From Rhizobium etli 8C-3 (GTDB lineage: Bacteria > Pseudomonadota > Alphaproteobacteria > Rhizobiales > Rhizobiaceae): 64,000 bases of DNA. The stretch covers positions 62,001 through 126,000 of the forward strand of contig NZ_CP017242.1 of the NCBI RefSeq assembly GCF_001908375.1, in the 5' to 3' direction. Below the pieces are notes generated by a model that saw nothing but the letters and a program-made list of their open reading frames with translations, did no database searches and was not told the origin of the DNA. Shown here piece after piece: positions 35,088 to 44,022 of this stretch; position 1 is the first letter of the stretch, and every line of letters starts with the position of its first letter. Both the position numbers and the translations under genes were made by a program.

Positions 35088-36071
35088 TCACCTTTGTGAA
35101 GACAGGCGCACGCGCGGATCGAGCACTGCATAGAAGAGGTCGACGAGGGCATTCAGCGCAACGAACGCGACCGAGATGAAGGTCAGTGTCACCATCACCA
35201 CCGGGCGGTCGAGAAGCTGGATGGAGTCTATCAAGAGCTTGCCGACGCCCGGCCACGAGAAGATCGATTCCACCACCACGGCAAAGGCGAGCATGCCGCC
35301 GAACTGCAGGCCGATGATCGTCACGATCGGCACGCTGATGTTCGGAAGCGTGTGTCGGAACAGGATCCTTTGCGACGAAAGCCCCTTGGCGCGGCAAAAC
35401 CTCGTATAGTCCAGGCTCTCGACTTCGATCGTGCCCGATCGCGAAAGACGGGCGATCAGCGCGATGTTCGGTATCGCCAGCGCCAATGCCGGAAGTATGA
35501 GGTGCCACTGCCCGTTTGCGGTGAGAAGACTCCAGTCCTCTCCCAGGAACCGCGCCGTCGCCCCTCTGCCGCCGGATGGAAACCAGCCTGTCAGAATGGC
35601 GCCGACGAGGATCAGCATCATCGCCAGCCAAAAGGATGGGATGCTCAGCGCCGACACGCTCGCCTTCAGGACGATCCGATCGAAGAGTGTGCCGCTCCGT
35701 CGGCCAGCCAGGAGGCCGAGCCCCGTTCCGAGCGGCGCCGCGATCAGCATCGCGACTGAGGCGAGTTCCAGCGTTGCCGGCAGCTTGCTCATCACCAGCT
35801 CAAAGGCTGGCTGATGATAGATATAGGAGACGCCGAAGTTTCCACTGATGACATTGTCTATGAAGACAAGGTACTGGCGCCAGATCGGCTGATCGAGGCC
35901 GAGCGCGATCGTGGCCTGGCGGATATCCTCGGGGCTGGCGGTTTCAATGTTGACGACGTTGAAGACCGGATTGCCGACGCTGTGGATGCCGATAAAACCA
36001 ATCAACGACATGGCGATGAGGAGCAGGAAGGCTTGCGACAGCCTTCCCAATGCAACCGAGATCATGCCCAT
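35088..36071 (-). CDS. Peptide/nickel-type ABC transporter permease (DppB type)
   Basis: The 327-residue product has an N-terminal membrane anchor (AFLLLIAMSLIGFIGIH), the DppB loop IRQATIALGLDQPIWRQY near residue 50, and five C-terminal membrane segments with the EAA loop FCRAKGLSSQRILFRHTLPN near 230. It sits eight bases upstream of its DppC-type partner and six bases after the SBP gene. Confidence 0.93.
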   Translation of the reverse strand: MGMISVALGRLSQAFLLLIAMSLIGFIGIHSVGNPVFNVVNIETASPEDIRQATIALGLDQPIWRQYLVFIDNVISGNFGVSYIYHQPAFELVMSKLPATLELASVAMLIAAPLGTGLGLLAGRRSGTLFDRIVLKASVSALSIPSFWLAMMLILVGAILTGWFPSGGRGATARFLGEDWSLLTANGQWHLILPALALAIPNIALIARLSRSGTIEVESLDYTRFCRAKGLSSQRILFRHTLPNISVPIVTIIGLQFGGMLAFAVVVESIFSWPGVGKLLIDSIQLLDRPVVMVTLTFISVAFVALNALVDLFYAVLDPRVRLSSQR

Positions 36072-36077
36072 GACCGC

Positions 36078-37679
36078 TTACTCCATCGCCGGAAGCGTCT
36101 GCATCGCAGTCGTCCAGCCGCGGGGGTGCATGACATAGGAGCCGATCCGCGGGCCGTAACCGACGATGTGATGGAAATGGTAGAGCGGTATGATCGGCTG
36201 GTCGGCCATCACGAGTTCCGTCGCCAGCGCCAGCGCCTGGTTGCGCTCCGGCCCCTCCTGAATGCTCTCCGCCTTTGCGAGCATCGTGTCGAAGGTTTCG
36301 TTGCGATACTTCCCGAAGTTCAACGCGCCGGTTCCGCGCCCGGGGTTCGGGGAAGCCAGGAGGGTATGGAGAATGATGTCGACCGCCTCGCCGGACGTGC
36401 CGCCGTACCAGATGGCATAATCCCCTGCCGCCCGCTTGGTATTGAAGACCGAGAACGGCGAGGCGGCCGGTTGAGCGTTGACGCCGATGCGGGCCCAGCT
36501 TTGCGCGATGGCCTGGAGGCTCTCGGCGTCGCCGGGATAACGCCCGGCGGGCCCTGCGAGAACGATGTTGAAGCCGTCCGGGTATCCGGCCTTGGAGAGA
36601 AGCGCCTTTGCCTCGTCATAGTTTGGAGCCTCGGGAAGCAGTTTTGCCGACGTGCCGGGCAGGCCGTTCGGCAAGACCTGAGCCGCAGCCGTGCCATAGC
36701 CCGCGAGGATCTTGTCGACGAGAATGCCCCGGTCCGTCGCAATCGCAAGCGCACGCCGAACCAGAGGGCTTTTGAAAGGATTGGCGATCGGTTCGCCCGA
36801 CTGGCCCGTCACGCCCGGAAGTGTCTCTCGCGACACGTCGAACTGCACGAAGTTGATGCGTGCCGCACTGACGTTCGCGATTCTGGCGCCACGCTGCTGC
36901 AGCGAGGCGACGTCGCGCGCCGGAATGGCATCCGCCACATCGACCTCACCGGTGCTGAGCGCCGCAACCCGGGCGGCTGGGTTCTCAATGACGCGGAAGG
37001 TTACCTTCAACCAGGCGGGCTTGCCGCCCCAATAATCGTCATTCCGGGCAAGTCTGAGGCTCTCCCCGGAACTCCAGCTTTCGAACCTGTAAGGCCCGGT
37101 GCCGACAGGCGGGCGGCCCGCGTTGAGCTCCTCCGTCGTCTCGAACCCCTCAGAGGGCCGGTTCATCACAAAAATCGAGGAGAAGGAGAGGGGCAGATTG
37201 GGGACCGTGCCGTTGGTCTCGATGAGGACGGTGAGGGGGTCAGTTGCCGAGACCGACTTGATGCCGCTCACATAAGAGCGAAATCCGCCGCTTGGGGATT
37301 TGACGAAATCCCGGATGCGCTCGATCGTGTAGATGATGTCGTCCGCCGTGAAGTCTGAACCGTCATGAAAGCGCACGCTGTCGCGGAGCTTGAACTCCCA
37401 TTGCGTGTCAGACAGTGGCCGCCAGGAGGTGGCAAGGCCAGGCTTCAACTCGAGATTCTCGTCCTGATAGACGAGTCGCTCGTAGATGTGGGAGAGCAGC
37501 GAGGTGTTCTCGTTGAGATTGGCATATTGCGGATCGAGCGTCATCAACTTGTAGGACGTGGCGATCCGAAGCTCTCCGCGTTCCTGCGCCTGCGCCGGCG
37601 TCCACGGAGCACCCCCGAGGAGGATGGAGATCAGAAGCGCGGACAGCAGGCGTGGGCGAAATGGGTTTCCCAGTTTCAT
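36078..37679 (-). CDS. Peptide-type ABC transporter substrate-binding protein (SBP_bac_5)
   Basis: The 533-residue protein starts with a Sec signal (LLSALLISILLGGAPWTPAQAQ, cleavage after AQA). The mature part has the family 5 pattern ELRIATSYKLMTLDPQYANL, ERLVYQDENLELKPGLATSW and FHDGSDFTADDIIYTIERIR. It captures peptides or similar compounds in the periplasm. It is the first gene of a minus-strand run of SBP, two permeases, ATPase, CapA-like protein and peptidase T, so a peptide ligand is plausible. Confidence 0.95.
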   Translation of the reverse strand: MKLGNPFRPRLLSALLISILLGGAPWTPAQAQERGELRIATSYKLMTLDPQYANLNENTSLLSHIYERLVYQDENLELKPGLATSWRPLSDTQWEFKLRDSVRFHDGSDFTADDIIYTIERIRDFVKSPSGGFRSYVSGIKSVSATDPLTVLIETNGTVPNLPLSFSSIFVMNRPSEGFETTEELNAGRPPVGTGPYRFESWSSGESLRLARNDDYWGGKPAWLKVTFRVIENPAARVAALSTGEVDVADAIPARDVASLQQRGARIANVSAARINFVQFDVSRETLPGVTGQSGEPIANPFKSPLVRRALAIATDRGILVDKILAGYGTAAAQVLPNGLPGTSAKLLPEAPNYDEAKALLSKAGYPDGFNIVLAGPAGRYPGDAESLQAIAQSWARIGVNAQPAASPFSVFNTKRAAGDYAIWYGGTSGEAVDIILHTLLASPNPGRGTGALNFGKYRNETFDTMLAKAESIQEGPERNQALALATELVMADQPIIPLYHFHHIVGYGPRIGSYVMHPRGWTTAMQTLPAME

Positions 37680-37718
37680 TTGAAGTTCCTTGTTTTAGTT
37701 ATTGGTAGAGTCGGAACG

Positions 37719-37744
37719 ACGCGTTGGAGCGGTCCCCAACGCGT
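37719..37744. promoter_or_regulatory. Perfect inverted repeat upstream of the peptide transporter operon
   Basis: ACGCGTTGG (37719-37727) and CCAACGCGT (37736-37744) are perfect inverted copies with an eight-base spacer, 40 bases upstream of the SBP start. It could be an operator of that operon or the terminator of the gene at 37832. No T-run follows, which slightly favours an operator. Confidence 0.45.
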
Positions 37745-37831
37745 GATTTCCAGGGCGAAATGCATGCAAGGGCGCGGTTGCGCAGGTCTTGTTAAGTTCC
37801 AGGATCACGCGTGCTCTTGAGCCATTCCCAT

Positions 37832-38389
37832 TCAGCCGCCTTGAAACTCGGGGTGGACTTCGGGCGTCGACCAGCGATTGCGTCCGCTCGCAACAGACCC
37901 GATATCGATCTTCAGGAGGTCGGCGATGACGGAGCGAATTTGCGGCCAGGGGTCTTCTTGGCTTGTGGGGCAGGGTTGCCACCTGGTGACGGCGGCGTGG
38001 AGCTTGGCCGTTGCGCCCTCAACCGATTGCGCCGGCGTCCTCCACAGGGCTTCCGCGGCCTGGTCCTCCGCGATGGATGCACGATCTTCAGCTTCGAGGG
38101 CCTCGTCGTACGCTCGCGAACCTGCTGCTTGCTCAAGCGGTGGCGGCAAAACAACCGAAAAGAGCGATCTTTCCATCCGCTGCTGGCGCAAACTCGATTC
38201 GCTCAAATGTTGCCAAGCGATGCACCATTGATGCCAGACCGCCAGCGCGGGATCGTCGTTGCACGCGTCGAAAGGCAGGGTCTTCGGCGTGGCAAGCTCT
38301 TGATATGTGGGTAAACACGCCGCCACGAAGGAATGGAAGTCTCCCCGCGTGACCGTAGACAAAGTTCTGCTATTGTCGGAATCAGCCAT
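37832..38389 (-). CDS. Hypothetical protein
   Basis: ATG 38389 with GGGAGC upstream gives 185 residues starting ADSDNSRTLSTVTRGDFHSF. It is soluble, helical and rich in Ala/Glu/Trp (EALEAEDRASIAEDQAAEAL, then AVTRWQPC). No family is recognised. It is transcribed towards the peptide transporter operon but is separated from it by about 150 bases with an inverted repeat. Confidence 0.6.
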   Translation of the reverse strand: MADSDNSRTLSTVTRGDFHSFVAACLPTYQELATPKTLPFDACNDDPALAVWHQWCIAWQHLSESSLRQQRMERSLFSVVLPPPLEQAAGSRAYDEALEAEDRASIAEDQAAEALWRTPAQSVEGATAKLHAAVTRWQPCPTSQEDPWPQIRSVIADLLKIDIGSVASGRNRWSTPEVHPEFQGG

Positions 38390-38531
38390 GATCCGAGCTC
38401 CCATAAGCTTGGTTGTGGTCAGGCTGTATTCGGTGTTCGCGCACCGGATGCAGCCGCAGTTCTCCCTTGATGCCGCCATTCGAGAGTGAACTGCCGTATC
38501 AAGTAACCTCTAGGTAGCACACGGGATCACA

Positions 38532-38795
38532 TTGATCAATTCGAAATCAGATGATGTTAGTGAAATCACGGGTGCGCAAATACGTGCAGCCCGTGCGTTG
38601 ATCCGTTGGAATGCAAAAGAGCTTGCAAAAGCAGCTGGTATTGGTGTTGCCACGGTGAGCCGCGCGGAAATCGAAGATGGAACCACATCCCTTACAAATG
38701 CAAACTTAAAGGCCATTCGACTCGCTTTGGAAGCCGCCGGTATCGAATTCCTCCCCGAAAATGGTGGCGGCGTGGGTGTTCGTTTCAAGAAGTAG
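38532..38795 (+). CDS. XRE-family HTH transcriptional regulator
   Basis: The 87-residue product (TTG 38532) is a single lambda-repressor-like HTH: ITGAQIRAARALIRWNAKEL, AKAAGIGVATVSRAE and NLKAIRLALEAAGIEFLPEN. The last segment matches the compact XRE proteins common in rhizobial mobile elements. The start codon is not certain because no ATG fits. It opens the AT-richer defence region. A RES-type gene lies 0.6 kb downstream, but intervening genes make a toxin-antitoxin pair doubtful. Confidence 0.8.
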   Translation: MINSKSDDVSEITGAQIRAARALIRWNAKELAKAAGIGVATVSRAEIEDGTTSLTNANLKAIRLALEAAGIEFLPENGGGVGVRFKK

Positions 38796-39131
38796 TGGCA
38801 GGCTGGGGCTATATATGCCCCGAACCGGTCACGGCCCGCGTCGTCGATAATCGACTTCTATAGCTGAAGATCCTGTTCCTGCGAGACGCGTAGAGAAATC
38901 CTGGTGAAAATGCCCGCAACTCCTGCCTCTTTTTTGCGAGAGGGGAGGGTTTTCGCTCGCATCGATCATGGACGCGGGCAGCGGGCGCGCGACTTAAAAG
39001 GCCATGGAGCAATGAAGTTCACGCATCTTCCCCCAGATGCAGGGTTAAACTGCCATCATCGTTTGGCGTGCCGGGGGCGTGAAGTTGGCAAAGCAGCTTT
39101 GCCGCCTGATCAGGACGATGGAGGAAAGCCC

Positions 39132-39362
39132 ATGACTGACCGCCACAGGCGGACAAAGGTCATATTCTTTCATCATGCAGGATGGTCGATGATGCCAGAA
39201 CACCGCGTTGAATTGAAAAACGTCGTTCAGGAAATTTGGGGATGCGAGGCCGAGAACGAGGAAGACGCCGAGCTTAATTGGATGGTGAAACCGGAGAGTT
39301 TCATTTTCGACTGTGATGAGATCGAGCAGCACCTTGTGAAAGTTTATAAGGTAGAGCCGTGA
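39132..39362 (+). CDS. Small hypothetical protein
   Basis: ATG 39132 has a strong GGAGG site and gives 76 residues starting TDRHRRTKVIFFHHAGWSMM. It is acidic at the C-terminus (ENEEDAELNWMVKPESFIFD). The open frame back to 38904 is not used, because that stretch lacks a site and has poor composition. No family recognised. It lies just before the RES-domain gene. The stretch 38796-39131 shows no other gene. Confidence 0.55.
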   Translation: MTDRHRRTKVIFFHHAGWSMMPEHRVELKNVVQEIWGCEAENEEDAELNWMVKPESFIFDCDEIEQHLVKVYKVEP

Positions 39363-39430
39363 GCGAACCGCGAAACCTGCGCGGTTGAACATCATTTTCA
39401 AGTTCCCTGCTTTTCAGATAGAATACATCC

Positions 39431-40306
39431 ATGTCTCTGCCCACTATTACCGAACGATTTCCGCCGCTTCCGCTTGACGACATCGTTTCGCAAATTCGCG
39501 CGTTTCCACATAAATCCACAGAGGAAAAGAAAGCTTTCTTGCAGCACCTCGTGGCATTGCATCCAATCACGGCGGTCGATTGGGGAGGAGACTGGCGCTA
39601 CAGGCGGGCACGAGCTTTGAACCCCGGTGAACTGCCGCCGCATGCGGATGGCACGATCTGGAACAAGAATGGCCATCCGAAGCTTGGGCGCGCCAATGCC
39701 GAGGGCTTTCCTGTCCTGTATCTTGCTGATCGCGTCAACACCGCGCTCGCCGAGACACATATTGACGATCAGACTGTGATGCTGAGTGAGTTCAAAATTC
39801 TCCCAGGATAGACAGTCCGGATCGCGCCGGTCGGCGAACTTTTTCAGATTCAAAGAAGCGGTCGCGGCCCCATGACGGGCGATGCCTCGGGTGCAATCAC
39901 CGACATGCTGAACGCGTGCGACAGGGACAAGGCCGAGTCCATGGTGATCGCCGACGCATTCCTGCTGGAGGTCCTGACCAACAGGGCGAATGACTACGAA
40001 CTTTCATCCACGATCGCCATGGCGGTTCTGGAGAAATTACCGCAGGTGCAGGCCGTGGCCTTTCCCAGTACAAGAGCATCCGGTGGACTTTGCTTCGCTG
40101 TGAGAATTGATGAATTTTGGAAAACGTGGGGCCTTTCATCGGTCAGACGCGTTCGCGCGACCCATCTTGCTATGGAGTACTACCGGCTCACGGAAGGGCG
40201 TCATGTTGAGGGCATCGGCAACAGCGGCAATCTGGTGTGGCAAGGTGAGCCTGATCGTGCTGACATGGTGCTTCCCTTAGAGCCTCCTTGGACGCCGGTT
40301 GCCTGA
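39431..40306 (+). pseudogene. RES-domain protein with an in-frame amber codon
   Basis: The frame from ATG 39431 gives WRYRRARALNPGELPPHADG near residue 58 and FPVLYLADRVNTALAETHID near 92, the Arg and Glu motifs of RES domains. At 39809-39811 TAG interrupts after EFKILPG. The same frame continues TVRIAPVGELFQIQRSGRGP, then NRANDYELSSTIAMAVLEKL and ends at 40306. RES toxins degrade NAD+. The product would be 291 residues without the stop. Either it is a nonsense mutant or only a truncated first part is made. Confidence 0.75.
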
Positions 40307-40598
40307 TCCATCGAACCATCTAATATACCGGAATGTCGAGACTAGCGTTGTGTGCAAGATGCGTGGAACTACCACGCATCTTGGCAAGGGAGACCCGCTG
40401 CGCGTCTCCCGTTGCATCCCTCCCGGCCTTGATGCTCGCCTTGCCCTCGCATCATCGAAACGTCCGCCCGTTTCATCGGCGATCAAGTGAGGCGTCCCTG
40501 CCCCTCCTGATACCCACCCAGACCAGCCGTCATCGCCGACTGGACCCGCGACCAAAAGCGTATGCCTCCTTTGGATACCTGCACCATGCTATTCGCGC

Positions 40599-41054
40599 AT
40601 GGAGGCGACCGGGGAGATTTCGTCGCTCCCATGGATCCATCGAGCAAAAGGCGACTTCGCTCTCCTCCTGCACCACCATCGACCAACGGGCCTTTCGCCG
40701 CCTTTGGAAACCAGCGAGCTGCTCTCAAAGGTGCTGCTGTCTACCGCCCGCCGATCTGCATTCGGATTTGCCGCTTTGATCGACCCGGCAAAAAACCTTG
40801 CTGATCGTTTTTTTGCCGCCCGGCGCTTGCGACCGTATATCGAGCCGCGCGAGGAGGGCTATGCCGAAATACTGCCCGCCGATCTGGCGACAGGCGAGCT
40901 ACGGGCGAAGATCGACCACGCCACGGCTGTTTGGCCACGATCGCAGATCGAAGGTAATCCGGCCCTACAGGAGGAGCTTTACCTCGCGATCAATTTCGCA
41001 ACGCTTGTGCTCTACCGCCGCCTCGTCAGCGAGGACGGCGACGAATTTCGCTGA
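40599..41054 (+). CDS. Hypothetical protein
   Basis: The last 90 codons look like a real protein (FFAARRLRPYIEPREEGYAE, then HATAVWPRSQIEGNPALQEE and LYLAINFATLVLYRRL). The first 60 residues are less regular, so the true start may be further in. No family is recognised. Nothing convincing lies between 40307 and 40598. Confidence 0.4.
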   Translation: MEATGEISSLPWIHRAKGDFALLLHHHRPTGLSPPLETSELLSKVLLSTARRSAFGFAALIDPAKNLADRFFAARRLRPYIEPREEGYAEILPADLATGELRAKIDHATAVWPRSQIEGNPALQEELYLAINFATLVLYRRLVSEDGDEFR

Positions 41055-41127
41055 CCAGCGGGCCTAAAGCATCCGGCCACTCGTTTCCTTCTTCCCGTTC
41101 CAAAGCCATTTTATCGCCCGCACCGAC

Positions 41128-41180
41128 AGGTCAAGCCCGCGCGGGTTTTACCCGCGCGCGAAGGCTTCGGGGCTTGACCT
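41128..41180. repeat. Nested inverted repeat upstream of the hsd locus
   Basis: The outer arms AGGTCAAGCCC (41128-41138) and GGGCTTGACCT (41170-41180) are perfect 11-bp inverted copies. Between them CGCGCGGGT (41138-41146) and ACCCGCGCG (41150-41158) form a perfect 9-bp hairpin. Such a nested structure could act as a terminator, a plasmid or integrative-element control site, or a recombination site. It lies in a 370-base stretch (41055-41427) without a supported gene. Confidence 0.55.
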
Positions 41181-41427
41181 GATCGGCTTTATGGCGATCT
41201 GACAATGGTTGTTCGGGACGAAGGAATGTTCTCTCGCCTCTAGCGGGATCGAACAAAGGAATAGGGCAAATCCGCTTCGCAGTCAGGATTTTTCAAGGTC
41301 AGTCGCTCAATGCCTCACGCAAGCTGGCTCCGCCCTAACACTGCGAAAGACTTAACAGAATCCCTCATTGTTAGGTCCGCAATTTTCCCGTATTTTCTTA
41401 ATGAGGATTCGTGCGAGGATCAGCGGG

Positions 41428-41616
41428 ATGCCGACCGAAATTATGACCATCCACGAGGTGGCGGAATATCTGAAGCTCAACGACAAGACGGCCTACCGGC
41501 TGGTGGCTGAGGGTGAGATACCTGGCTTCAAGGTAGGCGGTTCGTGGCGGTTCAAGCGGCAAGACATCGAGGGCTGGATCGCCCGCAAAACGACGAAAAA
41601 GAAAGACAAAAAATAA
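41428..41616 (+). CDS. Helix-turn-helix (excisionase-like) DNA-binding protein
   Basis: The product has about 62 residues from ATG 41428, or 57 from ATG 41443. It is an excisionase-type HTH: TIHEVAEYLKLNDKTAYRLV, EGEIPGFKVGGSWRF and KRQDIEGWIARK. Its TAA is immediately followed by the hsdM ATG, so the genes are transcribed together. This kind of small HTH gene commonly opens type I restriction loci and may control them. Confidence 0.8.
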   Translation: MPTEIMTIHEVAEYLKLNDKTAYRLVAEGEIPGFKVGGSWRFKRQDIEGWIARKTTKKKDKK

Positions 41617-44022
41617 ATGGCCCGTAAGAAATCTGAAATCTACGCTTCCCTTTGGGCGAGCTGTGATGAGCTACGCGGCAGTATGGATGCGAGCCAATAC
41701 AAGGATTACATCCTCTCGCTGCTGTTCATTAAATATGTCAGCGACAAATATGCGGGCCAGCCATTCGCCCCGATTAACGTGCCGGACGGCGCAAGCTTCA
41801 AAGATATGGTGGCCCTCAAAGGCAAGAGCGATATCGGCGATCAGATCAACAAGAAGATTATCGCGCCGCTCGCAACTGCAAACCAGGCGCTCAATCAGAG
41901 CGACTTCCCGGACTTCAACGAAAGCTCAAAGCTTGGCGATGGGAAGGAGAAGGTTGAAAAGCTCACCAACCTTATCGCGATCTTCGAAGACAAATCTCTC
42001 GACTTCTCGAACAACCGCGCGGAAGGAGATGACATCCTAGGCGATGCCTACGAATATCTCATGCGCCACTTCGCCACCGAGAGCGGCAAGAGTAAGGGCC
42101 AGTTCTATACGCCTGCCGAAGTCAGCCGCATCATGGCGCAGATCATTGGTATCGCCCAGGCAAAGACGAGCCAGGACACAACCGTCTATGACCCAACATG
42201 CGGTTCGGGCTCCCTTCTTTTGAAGGTGGGCGACGAAGCAGGGACCAAGGTATCTCTTTACGGACAGGAAAAAGACTCAGCAACCAGCGGCCTTGCCCGA
42301 ATGAATATGATCTTGCATGACAACCCTCTTGCGGTTGTCATGCCGGGCAATACGCTTGCCGATCCCAAGTTCACGGACAAAGGTCGGTTAAAGCAGTTCG
42401 ACTATGTTGTGGCCAATCCACCATTCAGCGATAAGCGCTGGAGCACGGGGCTGGACCCTCTTAACGATCCGCACGAACGTTTCAAACCTTTTGGCGTTCC
42501 GCCCGCGAAGCAGGGAGACTACGCCTACCTCTTGCATATCGTCAGATCGCTGAAGAGTACCGGCACAGGGGCCTGCATTCTTCCACATGGTGTTCTGTTC
42601 CGAGGCAACGCCGAAGGTGAAATCAGAAAGTCCTTGATACGTAAAGGCTACATCAAAGCAATCATCGGTCTGCCCGTGAACCTTTTCTACGGAACAGGTA
42701 TTCCGGCTTGTATCGTGGTCGTGGACAAGAAGGATGCTGCCGCGCGCAAGGGCATCTTCATGATCGATGCCAGCCAGGGCTTCATGAAGGATGGCCCAAA
42801 AAATAGGCTGCGCAGCCAGGACATTCACAAGATCGTCGATGCGTTCGGCAAAATGGCGACGATCCCCGGTTACTCCGGTATGGTGCCGGTGGAGCAGATC
42901 GAAAAAAACGACTTTAACCTCAATCTTCCGCGCTACATTGACAGCCAGAAGAGGGAAGACCGTCAGGATATCGAAGGTCATTTGCGCGGCGGCATCCCGC
43001 AGGCTGATATCGAAGCAATGGGCGCTTATTGGGCTATTTGCCCGAAGTTAAAAGCCAGCCTGTTTAAGGAGTGCCGTCCGGGTTACGTCACGCTGACGAT
43101 GGACAAGGCCGACATCAAGAAAACAATCTTTGAACACCCGGAATTTACGGCGTTCACCAGCGGCATGACAGCGCATTTCGGGGCATGGAAAAAGCGCACA
43201 TCGGAAACTTTAAAAGCGCTCAAGCCGGGTTTCCATCCCAAGGATGTGGTATTCGAAATCTCTGAGAGTCTGCTTGCCCACTACGAAGGCAAGCCACTTA
43301 TCGACAAGTACGATGTGTATCAGCACCTCATGGATTACTGGGCAGAGGTGATGCAGGATGATGCCTATCTGATCACTGCCGATGGATGGAAAGCCGAAAC
43401 CTATCGCATCATCGAAAAAGACAAAAAGGGCAAGGAGAAAGACAAAGGCTGGACCTGCGATTTGATCCCAAAGGGGCTTATCGTTGCGCGCTTCTTTGCA
43501 AAGGAACAAGCGGAGATTGATCAGCTCAGTGGTCAACTCGAAGTCACGAGCGCCGAACTTGCAGAGCTTGAGGAAGAGCATAACGCCGATGAGGGTGCAT
43601 TCTCCGAGCTCGACAAAATAAACAAGGCAAGCGTCACGGCGCGATTGAAAGAGATCAAGGGCGACAAGGAAGCCACGGATGAAGCCGGTGCGCTCAGGAT
43701 GTGGCTAGAAGCTGCCGAAGTCGAAGCGGAACTCAAGAGACGGATCAAGATTGCTGAGGTTGAACTGGACGCCAAGGCGCTGGCGAAATATGCGAAGTTG
43801 ACCGAGACTGATATTAAAGTGCTCGTGGTTGAAGACAAATGGCTCGCGAAGATTGAGTTTGGAATCAACGGTGAGATGGACGGGGTGAGTGAGGCACTCG
43901 CTGGCCGCATTCGCATGTTGGCAGAGCGCTACGAGACACGGTTGCCGGACATTACATCACGTGTCGCCAATCTCGAAATTGAAGTCGAGCACCATCTGAA
44001 GCGTATGGGGTTCGCATGGTAA
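41617..44022 (+). CDS. hsdM: Type I restriction-modification DNA methyltransferase subunit
   Basis: The 801-residue HsdM has the N-terminal helical part (ASLWASCDELRGSMDASQYK), the SAM motif DPTCGSGSLLLKV near residue 191 and the N6-adenine catalytic NPPF near 266. The C-terminal region is a long, highly charged coiled coil (ELEEEHNADEGAFSELDKIN). It methylates adenine within the site defined by HsdS. HsdM is often nearer 500 residues, and the longer C-terminal half here occurs in one subgroup. The stop overlaps the hsdS start. Confidence 0.95.
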   Translation: MARKKSEIYASLWASCDELRGSMDASQYKDYILSLLFIKYVSDKYAGQPFAPINVPDGASFKDMVALKGKSDIGDQINKKIIAPLATANQALNQSDFPDFNESSKLGDGKEKVEKLTNLIAIFEDKSLDFSNNRAEGDDILGDAYEYLMRHFATESGKSKGQFYTPAEVSRIMAQIIGIAQAKTSQDTTVYDPTCGSGSLLLKVGDEAGTKVSLYGQEKDSATSGLARMNMILHDNPLAVVMPGNTLADPKFTDKGRLKQFDYVVANPPFSDKRWSTGLDPLNDPHERFKPFGVPPAKQGDYAYLLHIVRSLKSTGTGACILPHGVLFRGNAEGEIRKSLIRKGYIKAIIGLPVNLFYGTGIPACIVVVDKKDAAARKGIFMIDASQGFMKDGPKNRLRSQDIHKIVDAFGKMATIPGYSGMVPVEQIEKNDFNLNLPRYIDSQKREDRQDIEGHLRGGIPQADIEAMGAYWAICPKLKASLFKECRPGYVTLTMDKADIKKTIFEHPEFTAFTSGMTAHFGAWKKRTSETLKALKPGFHPKDVVFEISESLLAHYEGKPLIDKYDVYQHLMDYWAEVMQDDAYLITADGWKAETYRIIEKDKKGKEKDKGWTCDLIPKGLIVARFFAKEQAEIDQLSGQLEVTSAELAELEEEHNADEGAFSELDKINKASVTARLKEIKGDKEATDEAGALRMWLEAAEVEAELKRRIKIAEVELDAKALAKYAKLTETDIKVLVVEDKWLAKIEFGINGEMDGVSEALAGRIRMLAERYETRLPDITSRVANLEIEVEHHLKRMGFAW

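Noticed and set aside
34373..35152. Minus-strand 259-codon frame inside the permease
   Set aside because: It is rich in Arg and His and out of frame with the clear DppC-type permease.
38532..40306. XRE regulator and RES protein as a toxin-antitoxin pair
   Set aside because: They are 0.6 kb apart with another gene between them, and the XRE protein lacks the C-terminal toxin-binding domain of known RES antitoxins.
40333..40779. Plus-strand 148-codon open frame
   Set aside because: Low-complexity Arg/Ser/Pro composition and no start signal; it overlaps the better frame at 40599-41054.
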